From Bordetella parapertussis (lineage in GTDB: Bacteria > Pseudomonadota > Gammaproteobacteria > Burkholderiales > Burkholderiaceae_B): DNA of 64,000 bases. Below the pieces are notes generated by a model. It was given only the letters and a program-made list of their open reading frames with translations. It had not been told where the DNA came from and ran no database searches. This document shows, piece after piece, positions 1 through 8,158 of the stretch (position 1 is the first letter of the stretch; the number at the start of each line of letters is the position of its first letter). A program made the translations under genes and the position numbers. The stretch is taken from contig CAMDFD010000002.1 of the NCBI GenBank assembly GCA_945897365.1, positions 214,678 through 278,677 of the forward strand, in the 5' to 3' direction.

Positions 1-1
1 T

Positions 2-622
2 TTCACTGCAGCCTCAGAAATTCAGATCAACATTGAGTATGGCGCAACGGCTCACCTTGGCGAGCGGATTCGCGCCGGGGCCCGCGGGGACGTTCTGCTT
101 GCAGTCGCGGGTTCGATTGACGACCTGACGCGCGAAGGCATTCTAAACACAGGCAGTCGGGTAGATCTAGCGAGCTCCGATGTGGCGATGGCCGTTGGAC
201 TGTCCGCTCCTGTTCCCGATATTTCTACCCAAGAAGCCTTTGTCGCCACGCTTAAAGCGGCACGCTCCATTACGTTTTCCAAGCAAGGTGCGAGCGGCAT
301 GTATTTTGCCAGCCTGATCAAGCGTCTTGGACTCGATGAAGAGGTGCGCGGCAAAGCCGTCGTGCTGGCCGAAGGCCTCACAGGCGAGCTCGTGGCAAAG
401 GGCGAGGTCGAGCTTGCCGTTCAACAGATGAGCGAACTCATGCAAGTTACAGGTATCAATATTTTTGCCAAACTGCCGCCGGCCGTGCAGCAATCCACCG
501 TATTTTCCGCTGGCATTTTCAAAGAAAGCACCCAAACGGCCGCCATACAATCGTTGGTGACATTTCTGCAAACCAGCGACGCCATGCGCACCTTTAAGCA
601 ACAAGGACTGGATCCCGTATGA
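2..622 (+). CDS. ModA-like substrate-binding protein (5' partial)
   Basis: The reading frame is open from the first bases of the window, so the N-terminus and any signal peptide lie upstream. The visible 206 residues resemble the second half of periplasmic molybdate-type (ModA/PBP-like) binding proteins: a V-A-M-A-V-G stretch, then a helical region ending in a short segment that reads like the usual C-terminal 'FLQTSDAMRTFKQQGLDP' end. Homologues of this type often lie beside catabolic genes rather than a complete mod operon, so the ligand may not be molybdate. It overlaps the amidase start by ATGA, which suggests one transcript and translational coupling. The family is fairly sure; the ligand is unknown. 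Confidence 0.7.
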   Translation, partial: FTAASEIQINIEYGATAHLGERIRAGARGDVLLAVAGSIDDLTREGILNTGSRVDLASSDVAMAVGLSAPVPDISTQEAFVATLKAARSITFSKQGASGMYFASLIKRLGLDEEVRGKAVVLAEGLTGELVAKGEVELAVQQMSELMQVTGINIFAKLPPAVQQSTVFSAGIFKESTQTAAIQSLVTFLQTSDAMRTFKQQGLDPV

Positions 623-2256
623 AAAATGATTTGCATTTCCTCACGATTGCCGAGGCAGGACGGCAGATCAAAGCTAAAAAGCTTTCCCCTGTAGAGTATG
701 TCGATCATCTGAGCGCGCGGGTCGAGTCGCTCGATGACCAACTCAGCGCCTTTATCACACCAACGTTCGGGCTGGCGCGTCTACAAGCCAAGGCGGCGGA
801 AAGCGAAATCATGGCCGGACGCTACCTCGGTCCGATGCATGGCATTCCTTTTGGTGCCAAAGACATCTACGAAACGGCGGGCATTTTGACCACGGGTGGT
901 TCGCGGATTGGTCAAAAGCATGTACCGACCAATGACTGCGCTGTCGTGGGAAAATTGTATGAAGCCGGCGCAGTGTTGCTGGGCAAACTCAATACGCACG
1001 AGTTCGCGCATGGTGGGCCTTCGTTTGATCTGCCTTGGCCTCCTGTGCGCAACCCTTGGGACCTGGCGCGCTTTAGTGGCGGCTCTTCCAGTGGTTCGGG
1101 TGCGGCTGTTGCTGCGGGTTTGGTAGGCGCAGCACTGGGCACCGATACGGGAGGGTCGATCAGAGGTCCGGCCTCTCTGTGCGGCATCGCAGGGTTTATG
1201 CCGAGCTCCGGCTTGGTGAGTCGCGTAGGCGTCATGCCAAACTCTTTTACGCTCGATCACTGTGGCCCGATGGCTTGGACTGTCGAGGACTGCGCCCTGA
1301 TGCTGCAAGCGATCGCCGGGCATGATCCCGCCGATGGCAATAGTTTTGAACAGCCAATCCCACACTATGCAGAGAGTTTGGGAGCAGATCTCAAAGGCTT
1401 ACGCGTAGGGGTGTTGCGCTACGTCTGGGAAGAGGACCTTGTCGCCAACGAGGAGCACCGTCAGGCGCTCGAGCATGCGGTTGAGACTTTCAAGAAACTC
1501 GGCGCCTCTGTGCAAGATTGTCGCCTGCGTCCGATGCAAGAATATATGGACGTCAAAGTCGTCTTGGCTGAGACAGAAATATTTGGCGTGCAACAGCAGG
1601 GACTCACCGAACGTCCGCATGATTATGGACGTGACTTTCTGACGCGTATTTTGCCGGCGGTGATGTTTCAATCTCTCGACTTCCTCGCGGCCACGCGTGA
1701 GCACAGGCGCATGCTTGAGGAAATGAAACCGATTTATGAAAAGTTTGATCTGCTCTTGATGCCAGGCTTTGGCCCTGCCCAGCCGATTACTTCGCATCGA
1801 CCGATTACGTTTTGGCGCAAACCTAATGCGCAAGTACTTGCCAATATTACTGGTGGCCCAGCCGTCTCTGTCAATTGTGGCTTTAACTCGGCGGGTTTAC
1901 CGATGGGATTGCAGATTGTGGGCGCACCTCAAACCGATGCGCTTGTGTTGAAAGCGGGGCATGCATTTGAGCACGCGATTGGTTTACGCGACAAACGCCC
2001 CACACTCACACCGGGTCAAACTGCACCCACGCTCGTCGCACCAGATCTGACACCCGACACCTCGCATTGCGATGCTCAAACACGTGCATTTGCCGCACGT
2101 ATGGCAACCAATGCTGGGCTCAAGCTCGATGACGCTTTGATGGCCGTACTCTGCGAAGCCGCACCTTATGCGTTGGAGATGACAAGTCGTTTGCGCAAGA
2201 ACCGAAACTGGTTTGATGAGCCCGCCAACGTTTTTCGCGCTGGTCACAAACCCTGA
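619..2256 (+). CDS. Amidase signature family hydrolase
   Basis: This 545-residue protein carries the amidase signature Ser-cisSer-Lys triad: Lys81 in F-G-A-K-D, Ser156 in GGSSSGSG and Ser180 in GTDTGGSIRGPAS. It should hydrolyse a carboxamide or a related C-N bond in the cytoplasm. Residues about 470-545 form an extra C-terminal segment. It loosely resembles the small AtzG/DUF4089-like partner that some AtzE-type amidases use as a separate subunit; that resemblance is by eye only. The start overlaps the stop of the binding protein (ATGA). The next gene is a TtuC-type dehydrogenase 41 bases downstream. The substrate cannot be read from the sequence. Confidence 0.88.
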   Translation: MKNDLHFLTIAEAGRQIKAKKLSPVEYVDHLSARVESLDDQLSAFITPTFGLARLQAKAAESEIMAGRYLGPMHGIPFGAKDIYETAGILTTGGSRIGQKHVPTNDCAVVGKLYEAGAVLLGKLNTHEFAHGGPSFDLPWPPVRNPWDLARFSGGSSSGSGAAVAAGLVGAALGTDTGGSIRGPASLCGIAGFMPSSGLVSRVGVMPNSFTLDHCGPMAWTVEDCALMLQAIAGHDPADGNSFEQPIPHYAESLGADLKGLRVGVLRYVWEEDLVANEEHRQALEHAVETFKKLGASVQDCRLRPMQEYMDVKVVLAETEIFGVQQQGLTERPHDYGRDFLTRILPAVMFQSLDFLAATREHRRMLEEMKPIYEKFDLLLMPGFGPAQPITSHRPITFWRKPNAQVLANITGGPAVSVNCGFNSAGLPMGLQIVGAPQTDALVLKAGHAFEHAIGLRDKRPTLTPGQTAPTLVAPDLTPDTSHCDAQTRAFAARMATNAGLKLDDALMAVLCEAAPYALEMTSRLRKNRNWFDEPANVFRAGHKP

Positions 2257-2297
2257 TCTCCAAAGAACATTTCACTTAAAAAATAAAGGACATTTCC

Positions 2298-3365
2298 ATG
2301 AAGACTTATCGTATCGCCGCGATCCCTGGTGACGGCATTGGCAAAGAAGTGATCCCCGAAGGTCAAAAAGTGCTTCAAGCCATCGCTGCCAAAGATCAAT
2401 CGCTCAAATTTGAGTTTGAAAGTTTTGATTGGGGTGGTGATTACTATCGTCAACATGGCGTGATGATGCCTGAGGATGGCCTGGATGCGCTGCGCAATAA
2501 AGACGCGATTTTGTTTGGCTCGGCGGGTGATCCGCATATTCCAGATCACATCACGCTCTGGGGATTACGCCTGAAGATTTGTCAGGGTTTCGACCAGTAC
2601 GCCAATGTCCGCCCAACACGCATCCTGCCCGGCATCGATGCACCACTCAAGCGTTGCACCCCTGCACAACTCGACTGGGTGATTGTGCGCGAAAACTCAG
2701 AAGGCGAATACTCTGGCGTAGGCGGTCGCGCCCACCAAGGCCATCCCATTGAAGTCGCCACCGATGTCAGCATGATGACGCGTGCGGGCGTCGAGCGCAT
2801 CATGCGCTACGCGTTCAAGCTCGCTCAGTCGCGTCCACGCAAGCTGTTGACGGTTGTGACGAAATCAAACGCGCAGCGTCACGCAATGGTGATGTGGGAT
2901 GAGATTGCCGTTCAGATCAGCAAAGAATTTCCTGACGTCAAGTGGGACAAGGAGTTGGTCGACGCCGCCACCGCGCGGATGGTCAACCGCCCTGCTACGC
3001 TAGACACCCTTGTCGCGACGAACTTACATGCCGATATTTTGAGCGATTTGGCAGCAGCGTTAGCGGGCAGCCTGGGGATCGCTCCCACCGGCAACATTGA
3101 TCCCGAGCGCCGCTACCCGTCGATGTTTGAACCCATTCATGGTTCAGCCTTTGACATTATGGGCAAAGGGCTGGCCAACCCAATCGGCACGTTCTGGTCT
3201 GTTGTGATGATGCTGGAGCACTTGGGCGAACAAGCCGCTGCGGACCGCTTGATGAAAGCCATTGAAGCCGTCACCGCCAATCCACGCCTACACACGCGCG
3301 ATCTGGGTGGTTTAGCCACCACAGCGCAAGTCACGGCTGCGATTTGCGACCAGCTGAACGGCTAA
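2298..3365 (+). CDS. Tartrate dehydrogenase / D-malate dehydrogenase family protein
   Basis: The 355-residue protein belongs to the isocitrate/isopropylmalate dehydrogenase superfamily, TtuC/DmlA branch. It opens with the nucleotide-binding strand 'IAAIPGDGIGKEV' and has the substrate-loop arginines (ANVRPTR), V-R-E-N-S-E-G-E-Y, the metal-binding Asp region 'NLHADILSDLAA' and the late motif 'FEPIHGSAFDI'. Family members oxidise (2R,3R)-tartrate, D-malate or related 2-hydroxyacids with NAD+ and a divalent metal, often with decarboxylation. An AAAGGA ribosome site precedes the ATG. Its place between an amidase and acyl-CoA genes suggests a role in one degradation route, but which 2-hydroxyacid it uses is not visible. 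Confidence 0.88.
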   Translation: MKTYRIAAIPGDGIGKEVIPEGQKVLQAIAAKDQSLKFEFESFDWGGDYYRQHGVMMPEDGLDALRNKDAILFGSAGDPHIPDHITLWGLRLKICQGFDQYANVRPTRILPGIDAPLKRCTPAQLDWVIVRENSEGEYSGVGGRAHQGHPIEVATDVSMMTRAGVERIMRYAFKLAQSRPRKLLTVVTKSNAQRHAMVMWDEIAVQISKEFPDVKWDKELVDAATARMVNRPATLDTLVATNLHADILSDLAAALAGSLGIAPTGNIDPERRYPSMFEPIHGSAFDIMGKGLANPIGTFWSVVMMLEHLGEQAAADRLMKAIEAVTANPRLHTRDLGGLATTAQVTAAICDQLNG

Positions 3366-3553
3366 TGATTGTCAAAATTTGGGCCTTTTAAAAGGCGTGC
3401 TTGTCGCGGTGGGCGGTGGATCTGGGACAAACCACCTTCGATCGAGCTGATTTTGCGCTCATTTCACTCAATTTCTCCTCTTAACCGGACGATGAGCCGA
3501 TGAATTCGTGACATAATTTTGGAGGGACAATCCACTCAAAAAGTCAATCAACA

Positions 3554-4720
3554 ATGTCTGAGTCTACGCAGCAAGAAAATCTTGGGACCGGACCTTTTGC
3601 CGGTCTCGTAGTCATTGAACTAGGCAATAGCGTTGCCGCGCCGTTTGCGGGTCAGATTCTCGGCGAACTCGGTGCCCGTGTGATCAAAATTGAAAAAGCC
3701 GATGGTGACGATGCCCGTCGCTGGGGACCTCCTTTCTGGGAAGGGGCTTCTCCTTTTTTTCAGGCTTTAAATCGAAACAAAAAATCTGTGGTGTGCGATT
3801 TACGCGATCCGCAGCAAATCGAAGAGCTAAGACAATACATCTGCGAACATGCAGATATTGTGATTCAAAATCTTCGTCCCGGTCATGTTGAAAAACTGGG
3901 TCTTGATGCCGCGAGCCTCTTGGCCATTCAGCCTCGATTAATTTATTGCAATCTTGGGGCGTTTGGCAAAGTGGGACCACTCAAAGATCGCCCCGGTTAC
4001 GATCCGCTGATGCAGGCTTTTGGCGGCATTATGAGCACAACGGGCGAACCTGGCCGACCTTCCGTTCGTGTAGGCGCCTCAATCGTTGACATGGGTACGG
4101 GCATGTGGGGGATCATCGGCATCCTGACCGCCCTGCTTGAGCGTCAACAATCGGGTGTCGGCAAAGTCATCGACGTCTCACTTTATGAAACAGCCACCAC
4201 TTGGGTATCGCTCCTCGCCGCACAATATCTCTCGAACGGTGAGCTCGCGGTCAAACAAGGCTCGGGAGCCTCAGGGATTGTTCCCTATAAAGGCTACATG
4301 ACAAGCGATGGCGAGCTGGTCATCGCCGCGGGCAGCGATGCACTTTTCAAAGCGCTTTCTAATACGGTCGGTAAGCCTGAGTGGACGACCGATCCTCGTT
4401 TTACTGATAACCCACGGCGCGTTGAAAATCAGACCGCGCTCTACGCCATGCTCGACGCCATCATTGCCACTCAACCCACCGACTATTGGGTCGAGCAACT
4501 TGAGGCGGCGGGCGTGCCCTGCGCACCAGTCAATAATCTCGCGCAAATGGTCGCACATCCACAAACCCAAGCACTCGGTCTGATGCAAGACGTTCCTGGT
4601 ACAGGGATGCGCTTTATCGGCCTGCCAATTAGTTTTGACGGCGTCAGGCCCAAGCCCTACGCCGCACCACCCAAACTCGGCGAACACTCTACATTGATCA
4701 CCAAAAGGAAAGCAACATGA
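3554..4720 (+). CDS. Family III CoA-transferase (CaiB/BaiF)
   Basis: The 388-residue protein shows the family III CoA-transferase pattern: an N-terminal 'G-L-V-V-I-E-L-G' strand, the 'LGELGARVIKIEK' CoA-binding turn, 'LNRNKKSV' and the probable catalytic Asp179 in S-I-V-D-M. It should move CoA between carboxylic acids. The gene starts a unit with the enoyl-CoA hydratase (4-base overlap) and the acyl-CoA dehydrogenase, so it probably activates the acid those enzymes degrade. A 188-base gap precedes it, holding a GGAGGG at 3521 that is too far upstream to be its ribosome site. No convincing Shine-Dalgarno lies directly before this ATG. Confidence 0.9.
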   Translation: MSESTQQENLGTGPFAGLVVIELGNSVAAPFAGQILGELGARVIKIEKADGDDARRWGPPFWEGASPFFQALNRNKKSVVCDLRDPQQIEELRQYICEHADIVIQNLRPGHVEKLGLDAASLLAIQPRLIYCNLGAFGKVGPLKDRPGYDPLMQAFGGIMSTTGEPGRPSVRVGASIVDMGTGMWGIIGILTALLERQQSGVGKVIDVSLYETATTWVSLLAAQYLSNGELAVKQGSGASGIVPYKGYMTSDGELVIAAGSDALFKALSNTVGKPEWTTDPRFTDNPRRVENQTALYAMLDAIIATQPTDYWVEQLEAAGVPCAPVNNLAQMVAHPQTQALGLMQDVPGTGMRFIGLPISFDGVRPKPYAAPPKLGEHSTLITKRKAT

Positions 4721-5517
4721 GTACTTTTCCCACTTACGAAACCATTGCGACTGAAATGGTCAGCACGCATGTGCTCAAAATCACCCTCAATCGCCCACAA
4801 GTCGGCAACGCGATCAATACCCAAACTGGCCACGACTTGCTGGATCTTTGGAACCGACTCACTGCGGATGCCGGCGAAGTCCGCTGCATCGTCCTGACGG
4901 GTGCGGGCGAAAAGATTTTCTGTGCGGGTGGTGACTTGAAAGAGCGCAACGGCATGACCAAACGTCAGTGGACGCTGCAACACGAGCTATTTGAACGCAT
5001 GTACTGGACGCTCGTGGACCTGCCTGTTCCTGTGATAGCGGCGGTCAACGGTCACGCCTACGCGGGCGGTCTGGAAATGGCACTGTCTTGCGACTTTATT
5101 TATGCCAGCAATGCCGCACGCTTTGCACTGACCGAAGTCACGCTCGGCATCATGCCGGGCGCAGGCGGCACACAAAACTTGCCACGTGCGATTGGGGAGC
5201 GCCGCGCCAAAGAGATCTTGATGACCGGCAAGCCCTTTAGCGCGCAACAAGCGAGCGAGTATGGCTTGATTAACGCCATTCTGGAGCCCGCTGAGGTGCT
5301 AACCAAAGCCATCGAAACGGCCGAAGTCATTGCTGCTAATGCCCCACTTTCTGTCCGCCAAATCAAGAAATCTGTGCGTTATGGCGGTCAAATGGAGTTA
5401 CGTACTGCTTTCCGCTTCGAAATTGAGGCCTACAACCACCTGATCGATACCGAAGACCGTATGGAAGGTGTCGCGGCATTTAACGAAAAGCGTAAAGCGA
5501 ACTTCAAAGGCTGTTAA
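4717..5517 (+). CDS. Enoyl-CoA hydratase/isomerase family protein
   Basis: This 266-residue crotonase-fold protein has the oxyanion-hole glycines (A-G-G-D-L-K and H-A-Y-A-G-G). It also has both glutamates used by true hydratases: one in G-G-L-E-M-A-L-S-C-D and one in A-L-T-E-V-T-L-G, followed by MPGAGGTQ. Hydration of a 2-enoyl-CoA is therefore more likely than a purely structural role. It starts inside the stop of the CoA-transferase (ATGA) and is followed after 12 bases by an acyl-CoA dehydrogenase. That gives an activation, dehydrogenation and hydration set on one transcript. Confidence 0.9.
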   Translation: MSTFPTYETIATEMVSTHVLKITLNRPQVGNAINTQTGHDLLDLWNRLTADAGEVRCIVLTGAGEKIFCAGGDLKERNGMTKRQWTLQHELFERMYWTLVDLPVPVIAAVNGHAYAGGLEMALSCDFIYASNAARFALTEVTLGIMPGAGGTQNLPRAIGERRAKEILMTGKPFSAQQASEYGLINAILEPAEVLTKAIETAEVIAANAPLSVRQIKKSVRYGGQMELRTAFRFEIEAYNHLIDTEDRMEGVAAFNEKRKANFKGC

Positions 5518-5529
5518 GCGGAGCATCAC

Positions 5530-6714
5530 ATGGCAAATCCAAAACAAAATATCACCATCGAAACGGGTGAGGACTATCCAGAAATCCGCGAAGGCGTCAA
5601 ACGTGTCTGTGCGGACTTTCCCGGCTCATATTGGCGTGGTCTCGAAGAAAACTTAGACTACCCGACTGCGTTCGTTCAGGCCTTAACGGCCTCTGGTTAT
5701 CTGGGCGCGCTGATCCCCGAAGAGTTTGGCGGCAGCGGCATGCCCCTGCGTGCAGCCGCGGTCATCCTCGAAACAATTCACTCCTCAGGCTGTAACGCGG
5801 GTGCCTGCCATGCGCAGATGTACACGATGGGCACGGTTTTGCGTCATGGCAGCGAAGCGCAAAAGAAAAAATATCTTCCCGATATCGCCTCGGGTAAGGT
5901 CCGCTTGCAGGCGTTTGGGGTCACCGAACCCACCTCCGGCACGGACACGACCAAACTCAAAACACGTGCTGAGCGCCAAGGTGATCATTATGTGATTAAT
6001 GGCCAAAAAGTCTGGACTTCGCGCGCGTTGCACTCTGATTTGATGCTGCTGTTGGCCCGAACAACGCCGCTCGATCAGTGCAAGAAAAAGAGCGAAGGCT
6101 TGTCTGTGTTCCTCCTCGACATTCGCGATGGTCTGGGCAAAGGTTTGGACATTCGTCCGCTGAAGGCCATGGTCAATCATCATGCAACCGAAGTGTTTTT
6201 CGACAACCTAAAAATTCCCGCGGATAATTTGATCGGAGAAGAAGGCAAAGGCTTTAAGTACATCCTTGACGGCATGAACGCCGAGCGTATTTTGGTGTCG
6301 GCCGAGGCGATTGGAGACGCCCGCTGGTTTGCGAAAACAGCTGTCGCCTATGTGAGCGAGCGTCGCGTCTTTGACCGCCCAATCGGTCAAAACCAGGCCG
6401 TACAGTTTCCGATCGCGCGCGCTCATGCGGAAACCGAAGCGGCTGACTTGGTGTTACGCCGTGCGGCTGCGCTGTTTGATGCGGGGCTGCCTTGCGGGGA
6501 TGAGGCCAACATGGGTAAGTTGCTCGCCTCTGATGCGACTTGGCACGCGGCTGAAGCTTGTCTGCAGAGCCATGGTGGCTTTGGTTATGCCAAAGAATAC
6601 GACGTTGAGCGCAAATGGCGCGAAACACGCTTATTCCAGATCGCGCCGATCTCAACCAATCTTGTGCTGTCCTATATCGGCGAACACATGATGGGCATGC
6701 CACGCTCGTTTTAA
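5530..6714 (+). CDS. Acyl-CoA dehydrogenase
   Basis: This 394-residue flavoprotein has the acyl-CoA dehydrogenase landmarks: the F-G-V-T-E-P-x-S-G-T-D segment (about 129-139), VINGQKVWTS and the C-terminal 'QSHGGFGYAKEYDVER' helix pair. The usual C-terminal glutamate region of medium-chain enzymes is replaced by a non-matching sequence. Instead Glu252 sits in G-M-N-A-E-R, the place where isovaleryl-CoA-type enzymes hold the catalytic base. This points to branched or otherwise unusual short acyl-CoA substrates (inference). GGAG lies just upstream of the ATG. It is the third gene of the CoA-transferase and enoyl-CoA hydratase unit. Confidence 0.9.
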   Translation: MANPKQNITIETGEDYPEIREGVKRVCADFPGSYWRGLEENLDYPTAFVQALTASGYLGALIPEEFGGSGMPLRAAAVILETIHSSGCNAGACHAQMYTMGTVLRHGSEAQKKKYLPDIASGKVRLQAFGVTEPTSGTDTTKLKTRAERQGDHYVINGQKVWTSRALHSDLMLLLARTTPLDQCKKKSEGLSVFLLDIRDGLGKGLDIRPLKAMVNHHATEVFFDNLKIPADNLIGEEGKGFKYILDGMNAERILVSAEAIGDARWFAKTAVAYVSERRVFDRPIGQNQAVQFPIARAHAETEAADLVLRRAAALFDAGLPCGDEANMGKLLASDATWHAAEACLQSHGGFGYAKEYDVERKWRETRLFQIAPISTNLVLSYIGEHMMGMPRSF

Positions 6715-6748
6715 ACACTCAAAATAAAATTGTGCAGGAGACAAAAAG

Positions 6749-8122
6749 ATGACCACAGGTTTAACCAAAGCACTCGCCGAGTTTGTAGCAAAGCCGACCT
6801 TCGGTGGCCAAGAGCAGGCGGCCTATGCCGTTGCTAAAACTGGTTTTATCGACACGATTGCCACCATGATGGCGGGTCATCGCGAACCCGTGGTTGACAT
6901 CGTCCGACAGTTTTTTGCGCAAGCGACGACCCCAGCCGAAGCCCCCGTGCCCTTTTTAGGCACCATGCACCCTGCAGCACAAGCGGCCTTTATTAATGCG
7001 GTTGCGGGTCACGCATTGGACTATGACGATGTCGCGATTTCTGGGCACCCTAGCACTGTGCTGGTCCCAGCGATCTTGGCCGAAGGTCACAGACTCAACA
7101 GCTCTGGCTTGGACGCTGTGCGCGCCTATATCGTTGGCTATGAAGTCTGGGGTGAACTCGTGAGCCGCGAACCTGAGCAATATCACCTTAAGGGATGGCA
7201 CCCAACAGGCGTTTTTGGTGCCGTGGGCGCTGCCGCTGCTGTGGCTTACCTCAACAAGCTGTCTGTGGATGAAGCACGTCAAGCGCTTGCGATCTCCGCG
7301 AGCCTTGCGAGCGGTCTAGTCGCGAATTTTGGCACCATGACCAAGCCTTTCCACGCAGGTCGTGCAGCCTCGCACGGCATTGATGCAGTGCGTCTATCCA
7401 GGTTAGGTCTGACCTCAGCACCCGATGTATTTGAGCATCCTGCTGGCTATTTGTTTGCACTCTCTTTATCCGGCCGTGCTGATCTCACGCGTCCTGCTGA
7501 CACCCTTGGTAAGACGTTGCGGATCTTGGATAGCGGCTTATCCATCAAGCGCTATCCCGTTTGCTATTCAAGTCATCGCACGATCGATGGCGTATTGGCG
7601 ATTGTCGAGCGTGAAAACCTCAAGGCCGAAGACATTAGCAAGGTCCACTTGACGATGGGTCCTGCGCAAGCTTCGATGTTACGTAATAAACATCCCATCA
7701 CGGGTCTTGAGGCTAAGTTCAGTGCACAGTTTGCGGTCGCCTCCGCCGTGGTGGCGCGCCAAGTCGGCTTATCCCAATTGACAGACGCGTTTGCCACACG
7801 CCCCGATGTTACAGAACTCTACGCAAAGGTGAGCGTGACGACGGTGAACACGGTGTGTCCGTTAGAGCCTGCCTTTGCGTTGACAGACCGCGTCGTCATC
7901 GAAACAACGGGTGGGAAAAAGTTTGACTCAGGAGAAATTCGTTTCCCTTTGGGAAATGCAAAAAACCCCATTGATGCCGCTGGTTTAAAGGCGAAATTTA
8001 TGGATTGCGTCGCGACGGGCAAAGCCGAAAATCCGGCGATGCACGGCGCGGATGCCGGCCTCTATGACCGCATAGCGGGCCTAGAGAGTCTCCCCAGCGT
8101 GCAAAGTCTATTTGGTCAATAG
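6749..8122 (+). CDS. MmgE/PrpD family protein
   Basis: The 457-residue sequence matches the MmgE/PrpD fold: early 'TGFIDTIATMMAGHREPVV', 'AAFINAVAGHALDYDDV', 'HPTGVFGAVGAAAA' and 'KRYPVCYSSHRTIDG'. Family members include 2-methylcitrate dehydratase, cis-aconitate decarboxylase and iminodisuccinate epimerase, so the reaction is a dehydration, decarboxylation or epimerisation of a small polycarboxylate. A good GGAGA ribosome site precedes the ATG, 34 bases after the acyl-CoA dehydrogenase. It is the last gene of the catabolic run. A C4-C6 di- or tricarboxylate intermediate would tie it to the tartrate-dehydrogenase homologue, but that is inference. Confidence 0.88.
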   Translation: MTTGLTKALAEFVAKPTFGGQEQAAYAVAKTGFIDTIATMMAGHREPVVDIVRQFFAQATTPAEAPVPFLGTMHPAAQAAFINAVAGHALDYDDVAISGHPSTVLVPAILAEGHRLNSSGLDAVRAYIVGYEVWGELVSREPEQYHLKGWHPTGVFGAVGAAAAVAYLNKLSVDEARQALAISASLASGLVANFGTMTKPFHAGRAASHGIDAVRLSRLGLTSAPDVFEHPAGYLFALSLSGRADLTRPADTLGKTLRILDSGLSIKRYPVCYSSHRTIDGVLAIVERENLKAEDISKVHLTMGPAQASMLRNKHPITGLEAKFSAQFAVASAVVARQVGLSQLTDAFATRPDVTELYAKVSVTTVNTVCPLEPAFALTDRVVIETTGGKKFDSGEIRFPLGNAKNPIDAAGLKAKFMDCVATGKAENPAMHGADAGLYDRIAGLESLPSVQSLFGQ

Positions 8123-8158
8123 TCCTGCAGGCGCCGATGAACTAGTCGACGGAGCGCA

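Noticed and set aside
781..1365. 194-residue minus-strand ORF over the amidase
   Set aside because: It is opposite the amidase catalytic region and shows no domain.
3383..3396. Perfect palindrome GCCTTTTAAAAGGC after the TtuC-like gene
   Set aside because: It has no loop and no following T-run, so it cannot act as a normal intrinsic terminator; 14 bases of A/T-rich palindrome may be chance.
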